A stretch of 64,000 nucleotides of DNA from Megascapheus bottae (GCA_024803745.1 JANJXV010000014.1:3271001-3335000); one strand, 5' to 3'. Shown: positions 22,237-33,386, counted from the stretch's first letter. Program-made: numbers and translations. The notes: generated by a model from the letters alone, not told the origin.

Positions 22237-22378
22237 AGGAAGAGAGAGGGGGAGAGAAGGAAGAAGATGAAGAAAAAGAAGGAGGAGGAGAAGAAGAAAA
22301 AGAAGAAAAACAGGAAGAAGAAGGAGGAGGAGGAGGAGAAGAAGGGGGAGGAGGAGGAAGAAGAAGAAGAGGAAGAAA
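22237..22378. repeat. polypurine tract (GGA/GAA)n
   Basis: About 140 bases almost entirely A and G on the plus strand, interrupted at 22268 (T) and 22311 (C). The acidic plus-strand and poly-Ser/Leu minus-strand frames over it are artefacts. Confidence 0.95.
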
Positions 22379-22437
22379 TAATAATTAGAAATATGCAGAT
22401 TGAAATGATAGAGCAGGTATTTGGAAAATCCATTATT

Positions 22438-22600
22438 GCCAGGCACTGCTGGCTCATATTTCTAATGTTAGTTTCTCATGAGGCTGAGATATGAAAGTCC
22501 CAGTTGGAAGTCAGCCCAGGCAGGAAAGTCCATGAGACTCTTATTTCCAATAACTGAGCAAAATGGCAGAAGAAAAGGTGTGACTCAAGTCCTAATGGAA
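22438..22600 (+). mobile_element. 7SL-Geo SINE, 3'-truncated
   Basis: GGCACTGCTGGCTCATATTTC, GAGGCTGAGATATGA, GTCCATGAGACTCTTATT and AAAGGTGTGACTCAAGTCC, after which the right monomer is lost. Confidence 0.7.
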
Positions 22601-23105
22601 AAGTAATGTTTTCAAATACAATAAATTCCTATACATGCCAAACGATGGAAATTTATATAGCTAAAACTGTACATGAATGTTCACAGTAGCATAATATTAG
22701 CATGACCATAGCAGCCATAAAGGAGAACCAAATGAAAAAAAAATCGATCAACAGTAAATAAAACATTGTATAGTGTTGAACATTATATAACAATGAAAAG
22801 TCTTGATGTATATTACCCACGGATAAACCTTGAAAAAATAAACCTCAAAGCAAAGATGTACATATAAAACACCATATAGTACATAAATGTACATAAAACA
22901 TGTAGAATGGGCAGATACAAAGAAAAAAAGCAGATCAGCAGGGCCTGGAGCCAGGGTGAGATGGGATAGAAAATAACTTGGAATGGTTTTTAATTAGAAG
23001 GTAGAGGAACATTTCTAAAATTGATAGCAGTTGAACAATTCTGCAAATATACAAAAATAATGTATGGGATATAAATTATATCTCTGTAAAGCTAATATTA
23101 AATAC
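22601..23105 (+). mobile_element. L1ME-like 3' end
   Basis: Order of motifs: CATGAATGTTCACAGTAGC, a degraded ORF2 end, AACCTTGAAAAAATAAAC, GGGCAGATACAAAG, GCAGGGCCTGGAGCC, TTGATAGCAGTTGAACAATTC and ATAAATTATATCTCTGTAAA. This follows L1ME-type 3' ends and is distinct from the younger L1 tails nearby. Confidence 0.7.
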
Positions 23106-24242
23106 AGTAACCAGGGATAGAAACTGAATTACCTAGCATATTCAAATCTGAAAGTTCTTATCTACAAACTTTACTTTCCATACTTAACTGGTAAATTTTA
23201 AGCTCATTACAAATGCCAAAATGCCATATTTACTTCATCATAATAAAGAAGTTTTGGTACAAAATAGCTCTGACTATTTTGATGGCTAATTGTCCAGGTA
23301 AAAGCTATATGGTTCTTTAACCTGAATGCTTGCCTATTGCCACCTTGTTGAAGAAGTATACTTTTAGCTGTATTTTAGCAATTTCAATTTGTAATTTGAA
23401 GTGCTGTGACTTCATATATTCAGAAGTAAGTCATCTCATTGACAGGACATCTATGAAAGTGAAGCAAAATCAAGAAAAATAGGCTTCTTTCTCTAAGAAT
23501 TCTCATACATTCTGCTGCTGTTCTGTAGCAAGTATCTTGCCTACACTGAAACCCATAGACACAGATTCAAAGTGAACTGTGTTAATATGTAAGTTGGACT
23601 CCACTGGGAATATATTTAGTCATTTTATGCTTAAGTAAATGATATCGCAGTCACTCAGACTCCCAAGATCAAGTCTAAAATTAAGGCAGATGTCATTTCC
23701 TTAAGGTATATTTATTTTTTAGATTACATATGCATTATTTCTACTTTTTAATAAAAGATAATTTTACTAGCTTCTTGTCTGCATTTCAACTAGTCTTTAG
23801 TTCAATACCATATGCTTAAAAATAGAATTCTAGATTTTTTTTTCCCTAATAAGGAATAACTTCTATATCTCTTTGAACAGAAAAGTAAGGTTTTTCTTAT
23901 GAGGATGAGGTTAAAGAAATCCAATTTAGGGTCACAATACATAAACTTACAGTTTGGAGGGAAAATTTCTTCTGAATATTTTACAGTTTAAAAACATTGA
24001 GTGCTTTTTTTAAACCCATTAATTTCCACTGCCAACTCAATATAATAATATCTAACAACCTTGTTTTATCAGTAAACTCTCTAGAAATCTAAAAATAGCT
24101 AAGACACCAGGGTTGACAGTAGATACTTAATTAAATTAACTGACAGCACATTTTTTATGAATTATAAAATAAAAGGAAAGCATAAAACATGAAAATGGGA
24201 TGATCTATTTTAAAGATGGATTTGATATAAACAAGTATTTTT
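23106..24242. other. unique block
   Basis: About 1.1 kb of AT-rich sequence with no recognised feature. Confidence 0.4.
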
Positions 24243-24301
24243 AAAAACTCATTCTAAGGCTGAGGTATGGTAGCTCACTGCTAATATAAAAACTCATTCT
24301 A
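24243..24301 (+). mobile_element. tail-less 31-bp insertion of a 7SL SINE 5' end
   Basis: AAAAACTCATTCTA is exactly repeated at 24243-24256 and 24288-24301. Between them lie 31 bases beginning AGGCTGAGGTATGGTAGCTC, the 5' start of the 7SL head. No right monomer and no A-tail are present. Confidence 0.8.
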
Positions 24302-25095
24302 TGTAGTTCATCGTATCCACGTAAACTACACAAAATGATGTAGGAGTGTGAGTTTTTAAGTTATAATTATTAATGCATACTGCTTGTACTTATCAATAGG
24401 TCTCACTATCACATTTCTACATATGAGTAGAAGGTGTTTGATCCTATTCACCAACCCCCACAACTAACATCCCTAAGGCTTCCCTTCTTTTGGTAGAATG
24501 AGTTCTTTCATTGCTGGTAGGTGACAACATTCAAGTTAATTCTAAGGAACTTGATCAGAGTTCAAGAAAATCCATTTAAATCTAGAGTAAATTTATTTCC
24601 CCAAATCCAATGAAGATTTGAAAAGCATATTCAACACCTTTGATCATGACACAAAATTAGGATTCAGATATTTCTGTGAAGATGCACAGTATTGAAAAAA
24701 TAACTCAAAATGACCATCTGATACTCTGACATTTTGCTGTGCCTGAATACATTGACTGTACCAGAGAAATCTTCTGGGATGTTTGCTCAACTTACAAGAA
24801 AAAATAGTCGGTGTAAAAGGGCTAGAAAGTAAACATTTCCAGATTTTTAACTCAGATTTTTAATAGCAATTTATTACCCCAAAGGATATTTGTACCCAAA
24901 TTTGGCACTACTTTCTACCAAAATGGGTATAAACATTTCAAAATAGCTTTTGCAAGGGGCACCAATAATCTCTAAAAATAATGTTAACTCCTGACATGCT
25001 TCAACTGTCTAGAAAAATAATCAGCTTTTAAATAACCTAGAAATCTTTTTCCCCCCAGTATTGCGTACTAAACCCCTGGCCTTTACACATGGCAT
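24302..25095. other. unique block
   Basis: Nothing recognised. Confidence 0.35.
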
Positions 25096-25109
25096 AAGAA
25101 ACCAATTGA

Positions 25110-25310
25110 GGGGCCGGGAGTTTGGCCTAGTGGTTAAAGTGCTTGCCTAGCATGCATGAAGACCCGGGTTCGATTCCTCGGTGCCACATACATAGAAAAA
25201 AGCTGGAAGTGGTGCTGAGGCTCAAGTGGTAGAGCTCTAGCCTTGAGAAAATCCAAGGACAGTGCTCAGGCCCTGAGCTCAAGCCCAGGACTGGCAAAAA
25301 AAAAAAAGAA
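25110..25310 (+). mobile_element. young IDL-Geo SINE with 14-bp TSD
   Basis: Near-consensus dimer starting GGGGCCGGGAGTTTGGCC. AAGAAACCAATTGA is identical at 25096-25109 and 25311-25324. The B box GGTTCGATTCC is intact. Confidence 0.95.
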
Positions 25311-25324
25311 AAGAAACCAATTGA

Positions 25325-26179
25325 ACTATATATTTCCAGAGTAGCCTGGACTATAGGCACAGAACATATGTAAAATGTTGTTTTCACAAAAAGCTTGATG
25401 GTAATGACTTTTTAAATAATTTCATTTATTTATTCATTTTTGCTTCACAATTAGTCCAATGCAATTGACTCGGGTGTCTCATTTTTTTAAATCTGCTTAT
25501 AAGTGAAACAGAAGTACTGCCCAGATTATTATTTTGATAATACATGGGATTTAAAGTATAATACATAAATATTGTTAACTAAATACCATTTTGAAAAGTA
25601 TAAAACATCTGACAGAACCAAAATGTTTAACAGTTTTCAGGGAAAAACAAAGAGCAATGAATCATCCTTTTTAAGATTCAAATTTGTGTTTTGCTGTAAA
25701 ATTGTGCCTTTATTGACAAACTATTTTTTTTATGAAGCAGAGAAAGACAGCAAATTAGAGTTGAGAAATCAGTGAATGAAGGATGTTGTTCCTTCAGAAC
25801 GAAATAGAACTTCCCCTGCTAGTCTTTCACCTTTTCCTGCCTGTTGGGATGCATTTGCATATGCAAATGGTTTTGGAGTTGGCAAGTGGACATCAGCTCT
25901 GTAGAACATAATCATCCACTGCCAAAAGAGGAATCTACAGCACCAAGTGGGACACTTTATGACCCACAGTGAGACGTGGCTTCATTACTAAATAAATCCA
26001 CAGGGAAAACAAGCAAATGTGAGAAATTCATCTGAAGTAAATGAAAAAACATCCACTTCCTATTGTTCGTATTTCTTAAACAAATATGATCATTTATCTT
26101 CTGACAAAGTAAGAAAAGAAAGCTGAACAAAAAAAATTTTAGAAATTGTAGTTGTATCATTTAGAGTTACAACTCTTGC
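25325..26179. other. unique block
   Basis: No interspersed repeat recognised. It holds the octamer palindrome at 25852 and a locally less AT-rich stretch at 25790-25990. Confidence 0.4.
25852..25869. promoter_or_regulatory. 18-bp palindrome containing two octamer motifs
   Basis: CATTTGCATATGCAAATG is perfectly self-complementary and contains ATTTGCAT and its complement ATGCAAAT overlapping at the centre. The octamer is the known POU (Oct) factor site. Whether this copy is bound is not known; no promoter or gene is visible nearby. Confidence 0.3.
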
Positions 26180-26320
26180 TCTTGGCAAGTTGTCAAGAGG
26201 CCTGTTTATTTATCTATAAATAATTTTAGGAAGAACTAAATAATAATCACCTAGCAAGACTCTGGTAAAATAAAATAAATTTAAATTAATGTATAAAGCA
26301 CTTAGCAAAATATTGGCCTT
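26180..26320 (+). mobile_element. MIR SINE
   Basis: CTTGGCAAGTTGTC, TATTTATCTATAAATAAT, AATAATAATCACCTAGC and AATGTATAAAGCACTTAGC follow the MIR 3' half (GGCAAGTTACTT, ATAATAATAGTACCTACC, TGTAAAGCGCTTAG). Confidence 0.65.
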
Positions 26321-26569
26321 TTGCAATTTTTATTTACTGTTTCTTCTTGCAAAAAGAGTTCTCATCATTTTATTTAGATGTAAACCAAAAGGATATGCAG
26401 CAGTATCTCGGTGTGCTTTGAAAAGAACTCACTTTGTTCCCCTAGGAGAGAAGAGCTAAAGGAATCTTGGAGAAGTTGTAACCAAACAAAGTCTTGAGAA
26501 AATGCCAGGACCCAATAAAATATTTTTACGTACTACATCTCTGTTCTTCTGCCATGTATAAAGAACATA

Positions 26570-26651
26570 AGGACAGAGGGAAGGAGAAGGAGAAGGAGGA
26601 GGCGGAAGAGGAGGAGGTAGAGAAAGAGAAGGAAAAGAAAGAAAATGAGAA
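26570..26651. repeat. polypurine tract
   Basis: GGAGAAGGAGAAGGAGGAGG-type sequence with few pyrimidine interruptions. Confidence 0.9.
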
Positions 26652-27357
26652 GTCCATCATATTCTAAGATTATAAAATTTTCATGAAAGCTATCTTATTA
26701 TTTTACTAATTACTACTAATAGCATATTAATGTCATGTAAAAGGAAGAGAATTATACAAGCTAAACAATTATAGAAATCATACATGAATAAAGCGGAAGT
26801 AAAAGTTGTCTACAAATAAAATTTGACTTATCTATGACAATAAATAAAAATTCTGATGAGTACATGAATTATTAGGGGGAGAGGACTATTATGCCTTCTA
26901 ATTTTAATTAAAATTAAAAATTTAAATACTGGTTTACAAAATCATGATTACCAGTAGAAATCTTACAAAGGCTATCCACATTGTTGATATATTTAAGATT
27001 AAGATTACCATATTTGCAAGTACAATTTGTGAAATATATAGAAATTATTTCATCTCTCAGGAAAAGTTTACAGAAAATACAGTATACTATATTTGTAAAT
27101 GCCATTTTAATAAATATTCAAAACCCTTACATTAACATTTCATTATTTATATATTTTATCTTTGTAGTTACTGAGGTTCCCATATATATGTTATAGACAT
27201 ATATACGTATATATATACACTAAACATGCCCCTACACACCTATGCAATTGTTTCTTTGCATTACTAAGATTTGAACTCTTACAACTTTCCAGAAAGAGGC
27301 TCTATCACTTTATGTTCAGTCCCTTATGCTAATTTTTAATATGAATATAATCTCTGA
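26652..27357. other. unique, very AT-rich block
   Basis: Contains the self-complementary AATTTTAATTAAAATT at 26900-26915 and an AT/CA patch (TATATACGTATATATATAC) near 27200. No gene recognised. Confidence 0.4.
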
Positions 27358-27466
27358 AGCAGGGGTGATGGTGCATGCCTGCTATTCCAGCACTAAGGAG
27401 GTTGAGGCAGAGTTCTATGAGTTCCATATCAGCATGAGCTACATAGTGAGACTGTATCTCAAAGCA
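27358..27466 (+). mobile_element. B1 SINE monomer
   Basis: GGTGATGGTGCATGCCTGC, GGAGGTTGAGGCAGAG, TCAGCATGAGCTACATAGTG and GAGACTGTATCTCAAA are recognisable B1 blocks. Confidence 0.75.
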
Positions 27467-27467
27467 G

Positions 27468-27502
27468 TCACCATCATCACCATCCTCATCATCATCATCT
27501 CT
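27468..27502. repeat. (CAT)n microsatellite
   Basis: CACCATCATCACCATCCTC-type repeat directly after the B1. Confidence 0.85.
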
Positions 27503-28214
27503 GGATAATTTTTTCTGGTCACAGCTATTAGGGTCAGAAGTGGCATCTAAGATCACGTTAAATAAAGCAACTTGAATGTTTGAGGTGATTAAAACATTTT
27601 ACACAACCTAAATTCATAGAGCCTCTCCAATCATAAGTGGCTATTAAATAACTGACAGCTAAGTACATGACTCCTCCCAGAGGTAGAATTAAGTGTTCAT
27701 TAATTTTCATATACTTTGTTTTTACATTTACATCCACACTGTGGAGTGTGAAGTCCAGAGGTTTAGATTGGATATCAATTAAAATGATTGCTTCCTTTGT
27801 TCATTAACACTTTCTAGTAGTTATTCATTAACTACTTTTCCTATTTGGTAATAGGCAAAGAGATGATAATGCTCTTTTAAGCCAAGCTGTTAGAAAAGAC
27901 TTAAATGAAATTTGGGTAGCATCATAGAAAATATCTCTTTCATTTGAAAATAACCAGGTCAATTACAAAAAGAAATTTTTTATATTTCTACAAATTGAAA
28001 TTTATAATCCATTCAACAAGAAAGAAAATGTATCTCATAGCAACGGAAAGTTCCTGAAGATTAGCTAAAACTATTTTTCTTGAAGACCTTACTTAATATA
28101 GCCAATCATCATGTCTCAATGCTCAGTTACTTATTCCCAAAATAATGCCAACAGTACTGTCATCATAATAGATAAACAAGATTTGGATGAGAAGATCTAC
28201 ATAATCACTTAATA
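27503..28214. other. unique block
   Basis: Nothing recognised. Confidence 0.35.
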
Positions 28215-28330
28215 AGAATTTTTTGAGATCCTGCCAAATGTCAGGCACTGAATGAGGGCTTAAGGGAAAGAAGATGAAGGAGGGAGAGTTCTCCACTGTG
28301 TTGGAACAGAAATTTCAAAAGAGAAATAAA
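28215..28330 (-). mobile_element. possible L2 remnant
   Basis: TTTTTTGAGATCCTGCCAAA then TGTCAGGCACTGAATGAGG resembles the complement of the L2 end (TTATTGAGCACCTACTATGTGCCAGGCACTG). Confidence 0.4.
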
Positions 28331-28643
28331 TGAAGAAAACAGGTAACAAAAAGTCCTGCTGAAGAATCAAAGAATGTGTCATTGAGCCTGCAAAGAAATA
28401 GCATTCTGGCCCAGTCGTCTGGGTGTCAGGAACCAGCCATGCATGTAAGCCACTTACAGCTCATTCATAAAATTACCTGGTTTCTACTGCATTCTGGCCA
28501 TTTCAGGCATGTCTGTATATTAGTGAGTACACATAACTCACCTGGGGCTAATGAATAACTGGTAAAGAGTAAAGGATACCTTACCCCCTCATCCACTTTC
28601 TAGTCCAAATTGGGACTTGGTTGCTTATAAAATGTCTTCCCAT

Positions 28644-28830
28644 TGCGCGGGGAGTTTGGCCTAGTGGTAGAGTGCTTGCCTAGCATGAATGAAGAGCCGG
28701 GTTTGATTCCTCGGTACCACATACTTAGAAAAGGATGGAAGAGGCGCTGTGGGTCAAGTGGTAGAGTTTTAGACTTGAGAAAACCAAAGCACAATGCTCA
28801 GGCCCTGAGTTCCAGGCCCAGGACTGGAAA
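28644..28830 (+). mobile_element. IDL-Geo SINE with 15-bp TSD
   Basis: AAAATGTCTTCCCAT is identical at 28629-28643 and 28831-28845. The body is moderately diverged (B box GGTTTGATTCC), so the TSD has survived better than the element. Confidence 0.94.
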
Positions 28831-28994
28831 AAAATGTCTTCCCATGAACAATAGATTGATCAAATATGTACTAACTTCTCGTAACTAGTTGGACAGTGGG
28901 AGAAAAAATTAAATAGATTTATTTAGTGTGGTTAACTTCTTATTATTCCTACTGTTCCTACAATAAATAAATGTTATGAAAAAAGGTTGAAGCA

Positions 28995-29611
28995 CTATTT
29001 ACCATAGTGAAGATATGGAACCAATCCAGATGCCCCTCTGTTGATGAGTGGATCAATAAGATGTGGTATTTATACACAATGGAATTCTATGCTGCCATCA
29101 GAAAGAGCAACATCGCCCCATTGGTAAGGAAATGGAAAGACCTGGAAAAAGTCATATTAAGTGAAGTAAGCCAGACTCAAAGGAACATAGGCTCAATGGT
29201 TTCCCTCATTTGTCATAATTAGTATGAACCTTGGACGCTCCTAGCTGAGGTTTACAATAGGGCAGAACCTAGATACATAAGGCCATATAGGATGAGGCTA
29301 AATGAAAGGACCTTCAGGATATGGAAACAAGAGCCATAATGTGTAATTGTTTTTCTTAATGTACTATGATATTTCTCATCTCTTTTGTTGTCCCTTCATT
29401 ATACTCATTATCTTACCTTGTTATCTGATATATTGTATATATGTTTATTTGTTTATTTGAAATAGGATAGCAAAGGGGGGAAAACAAAATAAGGCGTGGG
29501 GGAAGGGAAATGGGGACAAAAATATGAGAAGGGGTATCAATGTACGTGAAGAAATACACCTTCTATCTGGCGAATATAATTTAACCCTTCTATTAATTAC
29601 AATAAAAAAGA
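28995..29611 (+). mobile_element. 5'-truncated L1, lineage-specific subfamily
   Basis: Starts within the ORF2 C-terminus, passes into the 3' UTR with its G-rich block (AAGGCGTGGGGGAAGGG) and ends TTAATTACAATAAAAAAG. AAAAAGGTTGAAGCA before and AAAAAGGTTGCAGCA after form a TSD with one difference. Confidence 0.95.
29007..29222 (+). pseudogene. L1 ORF2 C-terminal fragment
   Basis: An intact 71-codon frame corresponds to the last residues of L1 ORF2 protein: a W-containing start, the WYLYTMEFYAAI block at residues 20-31, RKWKDLE at 41-47, and the terminal ILSEVSQTQ...SLICHN pattern before the stop. All catalytic domains (endonuclease, reverse transcriptase) are missing because the insertion is 5'-truncated. 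No function expected. Confidence 0.9.
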
Positions 29612-29816
29612 AAAAGGTTGCAGCAAAGTGAGCTAAATATAATATCCCTGCCTGTTGACCACTTCTTCATCATTCCATCAGTCTTCTGTAGTGTCCTTAC
29701 TCTTTCTACCTAATTGAATCTCTAGTTTCAAATTTTTCCTTCCTAAAGACATAATCCAACAATAATGCTATCAGTGATATTGGCTGTGTTATACTCAGAA
29801 ATACAAAATTATGTGT

Positions 29817-29870
29817 AAATGTGTGTGAGAGAGACAGAGATAAGACAGACAGACAGACAGAAAGGGAGAG
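29817..29870. repeat. GT/GA/(GACA)n simple repeat
   Basis: GTGTGTGAGAGAGACAG then AGACAGACAGACAGACAG. Confidence 0.9.
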
Positions 29871-30804
29871 TGGAGCTTGGAAGTTTATCCCTGTCAAGAT
29901 GATAGCTATGTAGCTAGCCTAGAATTCAGGCTGCCCCATTGCTTATGCCATATAATATTAAGAACTGAAGCAGAAACTGATTTGCCCCTCTTCTGCAATG
30001 CAGTGACAAGCATGTGATTAAAAAGTAAAATTCACTGGTGCACAGTTTTCAAACAAAGGATGATACAAAAAAATTTCTATTGGTTCCGAAGCAAAAAAAA
30101 AAAAATTAGAGAACTTTGCCATTCTCTAAATACTATGTATGATAAAAGAGCAAACTGTATAATGATATTTAAATTTCAAAATGCATAGTTAAACCTGATT
30201 GAATATTGAGTGGCAAATCCTTTGGAAAACTACTTAAAGATAATAAAATACATTAACATAGGGAAATAAACCTGATAGCAATTACTCTTGTATTAACAAT
30301 TGACTTGTGACAAGGAATTGAATCATATCCACTGGATATAAATGTCATCTAGAAATTAATGTATAACTTTCCATGCTTTTGCAAATGTTGACAAATGAAA
30401 ATTCTAAATATAAGGTTAGATATTCACACAAGAAAATTAGTATAACTTCCAATTCACAACCAAAACAAAGACATAAAATTTCAAGATGAATTTCATAATT
30501 TAAAATAAAATATTTTAAGACAAAATACATAATTGTTAATATGAAATACGTAATAGCAATGAAAATTTTTAATATGTATTTTAACACAAGATTCATATAA
30601 TAACATATAAAATATGTAAGATATTAGAGAAGACCCAAAGAATTACTAGGAAGTTATTCCAGAGCTGGATAGGGAAACACATTATAATGAAAAAAAAATT
30701 TCTCAAATTCAATCCACAGATTCAAAAAAAAAATTCAGATGAACTATATAGTTGTTTAGAGCACTTTCACAAACAGGTTTGGTGTTACATGGAAGATAAA
30801 GGAA
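29871..30804. other. unique AT-rich block
   Basis: Several A-runs; nothing recognised. The 83-codon hydrophobic minus-strand frame at 30345-30596 is an AT-composition artefact. Confidence 0.4.
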
Positions 30805-30850
30805 TAAGAAAGAACTCTAGCAGCCAGCCAGGGCACTAAAGTCCATGAGA
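30805..30850 (+). mobile_element. 7SL-Geo SINE, left piece split by an L1
   Basis: CAGCCAGCCAGGGCACTAAAG then TCCATGAGATTC is the middle of a 7SL-Geo. The rest continues at 31735 after the L1. Confidence 0.75.
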
Positions 30851-31734
30851 TTCTTTTTTTTTTAATTGTCAGGATAATGTATACAGGGGTTACAGTTACA
30901 TTCTCCAGGTAGTAGGTGCATTATTTCTCTCACATTGATAATCCCTTCTCATGTTATTGTCCCCATTTCCCTCCCCCAAACCCCTCCCAATCATCTTGTT
31001 TTCCCCCCCTTCCCTTCCCTATTTCACATGAACAAACAAACATATATACAATATACCCAGTAACAAAGTCAGATACAGTAACAAGAGATTAACCATAAGG
31101 GCAAAAAAAAGTGAAGAGAAATAATACAGTATATTAAGAACAACAATCACACAAGATAAAGCTCTTGTTTCCATATCCTAGAGTTCAATTCATTTAGTCT
31201 CATCCTATATGACTTTATGTGCATAGGTTTGAGCTACTGTAATCTTCTGCTAGAAGAGTCCCAGATGTGTACTAATTACTACAAATGAGGGAAACCATTG
31301 AGCTTATTTTGCTTTGGATCTAGCTTACTTCACTTAATATGATTTTTTCCAAGTCTTTCCATTTCCTTATGAATGGGCGATGTCCTTCTTTCTGATGGCA
31401 GCATAGACTTCCATTGTGTATAAGTACCACATATTCTTGATCCATTCACCTACTGAGGACATGTTGATGGGAGTGTAAACTCACTCAACCACTCTGGAAT
31501 GCAATATAGCGATTCCTCAAAAGACTAAACATGGAGCTCCCCTATGGCCGAGCAATCCCACTCCTTGACATTTACCCAAATGTCCAGAAACAAAACATAA
31601 TAAAGCCACTAGTACAATGATACAGCATTATTGACCAACCCAGATGCCCCTCAGTAGATGAATGGATCAAGAAGATGTGGTACTTAAACACAATGGAATT
31701 CTATGCTGCCATCAGAAAGAATGACATCATCTTA
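30851..31734 (-). mobile_element. 5'-inverted (twin-primed) L1 inside a 7SL-Geo SINE
   Basis: From 30852 to about 31455 the minus strand reads L1 3' UTR and ORF2 end, with the T-run at the left edge. From about 31459 to 31733 the plus strand reads ORF2 3' sequence (GGAGTGTAAACTC, TGGAATTCTATGCTGCCATC, ending GAATGACATCATC). About 80 bp around the TGGAATTCTATG block is present in both arms. GAGATTCTT on the left and AAGACTCTT on the right may be the TSD. Confidence 0.88.
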
Positions 31735-31855
31735 CCTGTAAGACTCTTATCTCCAATTAGCCACTCTTATCTCCAAGTGGCACTGTGGCCCAAGGGGTAG
31801 GGTAGCCTTGAGCTGAAGATCAAGTCCCAGAGATCAAGTCCCATGACTGACAAAA
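31735..31855 (+). mobile_element. 7SL-Geo SINE, right piece
   Basis: AGACTCTTATCTCCAATTAG, CACTGTGGCCCAAGGGGTAG and CCCATGACTGACAAAAG complete the element interrupted at 30850. An internal repeat of ACTCTTATCTCCAA is present. Confidence 0.85.
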
Positions 31856-31949
31856 GGAGAAATTGTGCTACTAGATATCAAAGCTTAGTTAGAAACCCAT
31901 TCAAATTAATAAAACGAGGAATAAATTATCCAAACAGGAAGACATTCCC

Positions 31950-32162
31950 CAAACCTAGGGCTTGGATTTAGGGCCTGGTTCTTCCTTGATGTTTCCACCT
32001 AAGATGGACACCGTACCACTGAAGCCACAGGGCTACTTCCTACCTTTTGCTGACTAATCTTATAGGCTTTTCTGCCTAGATTTGTTTCTAACTAGGTTTC
32101 TCAGACCTTAGGATCATGACTAGCTATAGTTATAGGTATAAACCATAGCGACCAGGCCCAGA
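31950..32162 (-). mobile_element. 7SL-Geo SINE, old
   Basis: Plus-strand GGGCTTGGATTTAGGGCC, TACCACTGAAGCCACAGGG, TTTTGCTGACTAATC and TATAGGTATAAACCATAGC are the degraded complement of right monomer, linker and head. Confidence 0.6.
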
Positions 32163-32713
32163 AACCGATTTTTGCTGACATGAAGATGAATAAAAAGATA
32201 ACAAACAAACAAAAACAGATAAGCAAAAGCTGGCCTATTCAATTTGCTTAGCTAGGCAATCCTGTCCAGCAGACTGCCAAATAGATAAAATATGAACAAG
32301 TCAGAGGATGCTAGCATTCTCTGTACACTAATCATAGACCCTTCACCCATTCTCATCTTCTAACTTTTTTGTGAAAGAGACTAAATAAGTGATGATAATT
32401 TCAAGGGGGTAAAACACTAAAGTCCTAGGGGTATGAGGCCCTGAGCTAGTGAGTTCAACTTCCTATATCATGGGGGAAATATTAGAAAAACAGTAAATAT
32501 GGAAACTTTCCACAGAAATCTCATTGTATAATATATTGTGCATTCTTCATGGGGCAACATGTATCATTCATCCAGCTTAAAATGTTGAAGAATCTCATTA
32601 ATTTTTGGGTAAGAGGGTCTTGGTAGCAAAAATTAAAAAATACAAATTGCTGCTAAAGAGAAAATAAAGGAATTGAGCAGTGGGGAAGCGGGGGGGGGGG
32701 AGAAGCATCTTTC
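32163..32713. other. unique block ending in a G-run
   Basis: Eleven consecutive G at 32690-32700; otherwise nothing recognised. Confidence 0.4.
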
Positions 32714-32734
32714 AAAAGAATAGGGCATTTGACT

Positions 32735-33366
32735 CAGTTGATGAGTGGATCAACAAGATGTGATATTTATACACAATAGAATTCTACGCTGCTATCAGAA
32801 AGAATGACATCACCCCATTTATAAGGAAATGGAAAGACTTAGAAAAAAAAATCATATTAAGTGAAGTAAGCCAGACTCAAAGGAACATAGGCTCAATGGT
32901 TTCCCTCATGTGTCATAATCAGTAGAAACCTTGGGCTCTCCTAGCAGAGATTCACAATAGAACAAAATCTAGATATATAAGGCCATATAGTATGACACTA
33001 AATGAAAGGACCCCCAGGATATAGAGACAAAAGCCATATAATGAGTGATTGTTGCCCTTAATGTACTATGTTATCTCTCATCTCTTTTGCTGTCCCTTGG
33101 TTACCTCATATTATTACAGTATTTTACCTTGTTATCTGATATATTGTATGTATTTTACCATGTTTTCTGATATATTGTATATATGCTTATTTGGTTATTT
33201 GAAATAGGATAGGGAAGGGGGTAAAACAAGATGAAGGGCGGGGCTTGAGGGAGGTAAATGGGGACAAAGACATGAGAAAGGGTATCAATGTATGTGAAGT
33301 AATGCATCTTCTATCTGGCGAATATGATGTAACCCTTCTATTAATTACAATAAAAATACATGAAAA
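32735..33366 (+). mobile_element. 5'-truncated L1 with long TSD
   Basis: Same subfamily as the copy at 28995, with the ORF2 C-terminus broken by small indels. The flanks 32714-32734 and 33367-33386 match except for one G (AGAATAGGGCATTTGACT versus AGAATAGGCATTTGACT). A-rich tail at about 33344-33370. Confidence 0.95.
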
Positions 33367-33386
33367 AAAAGAATAGGCATTTGACT

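Noticed and set aside
22206..22494. Glu/Lys-rich plus-strand and Ser/Leu-rich minus-strand open frames
   Set aside because: They are translations of the polypurine tract; any frame through such a tract is open.
26900..26915. AT-only palindrome AATTTTAATTAAAATT as a regulatory site or origin
   Set aside because: Self-complementary A/T strings are common by chance in such AT-rich sequence.
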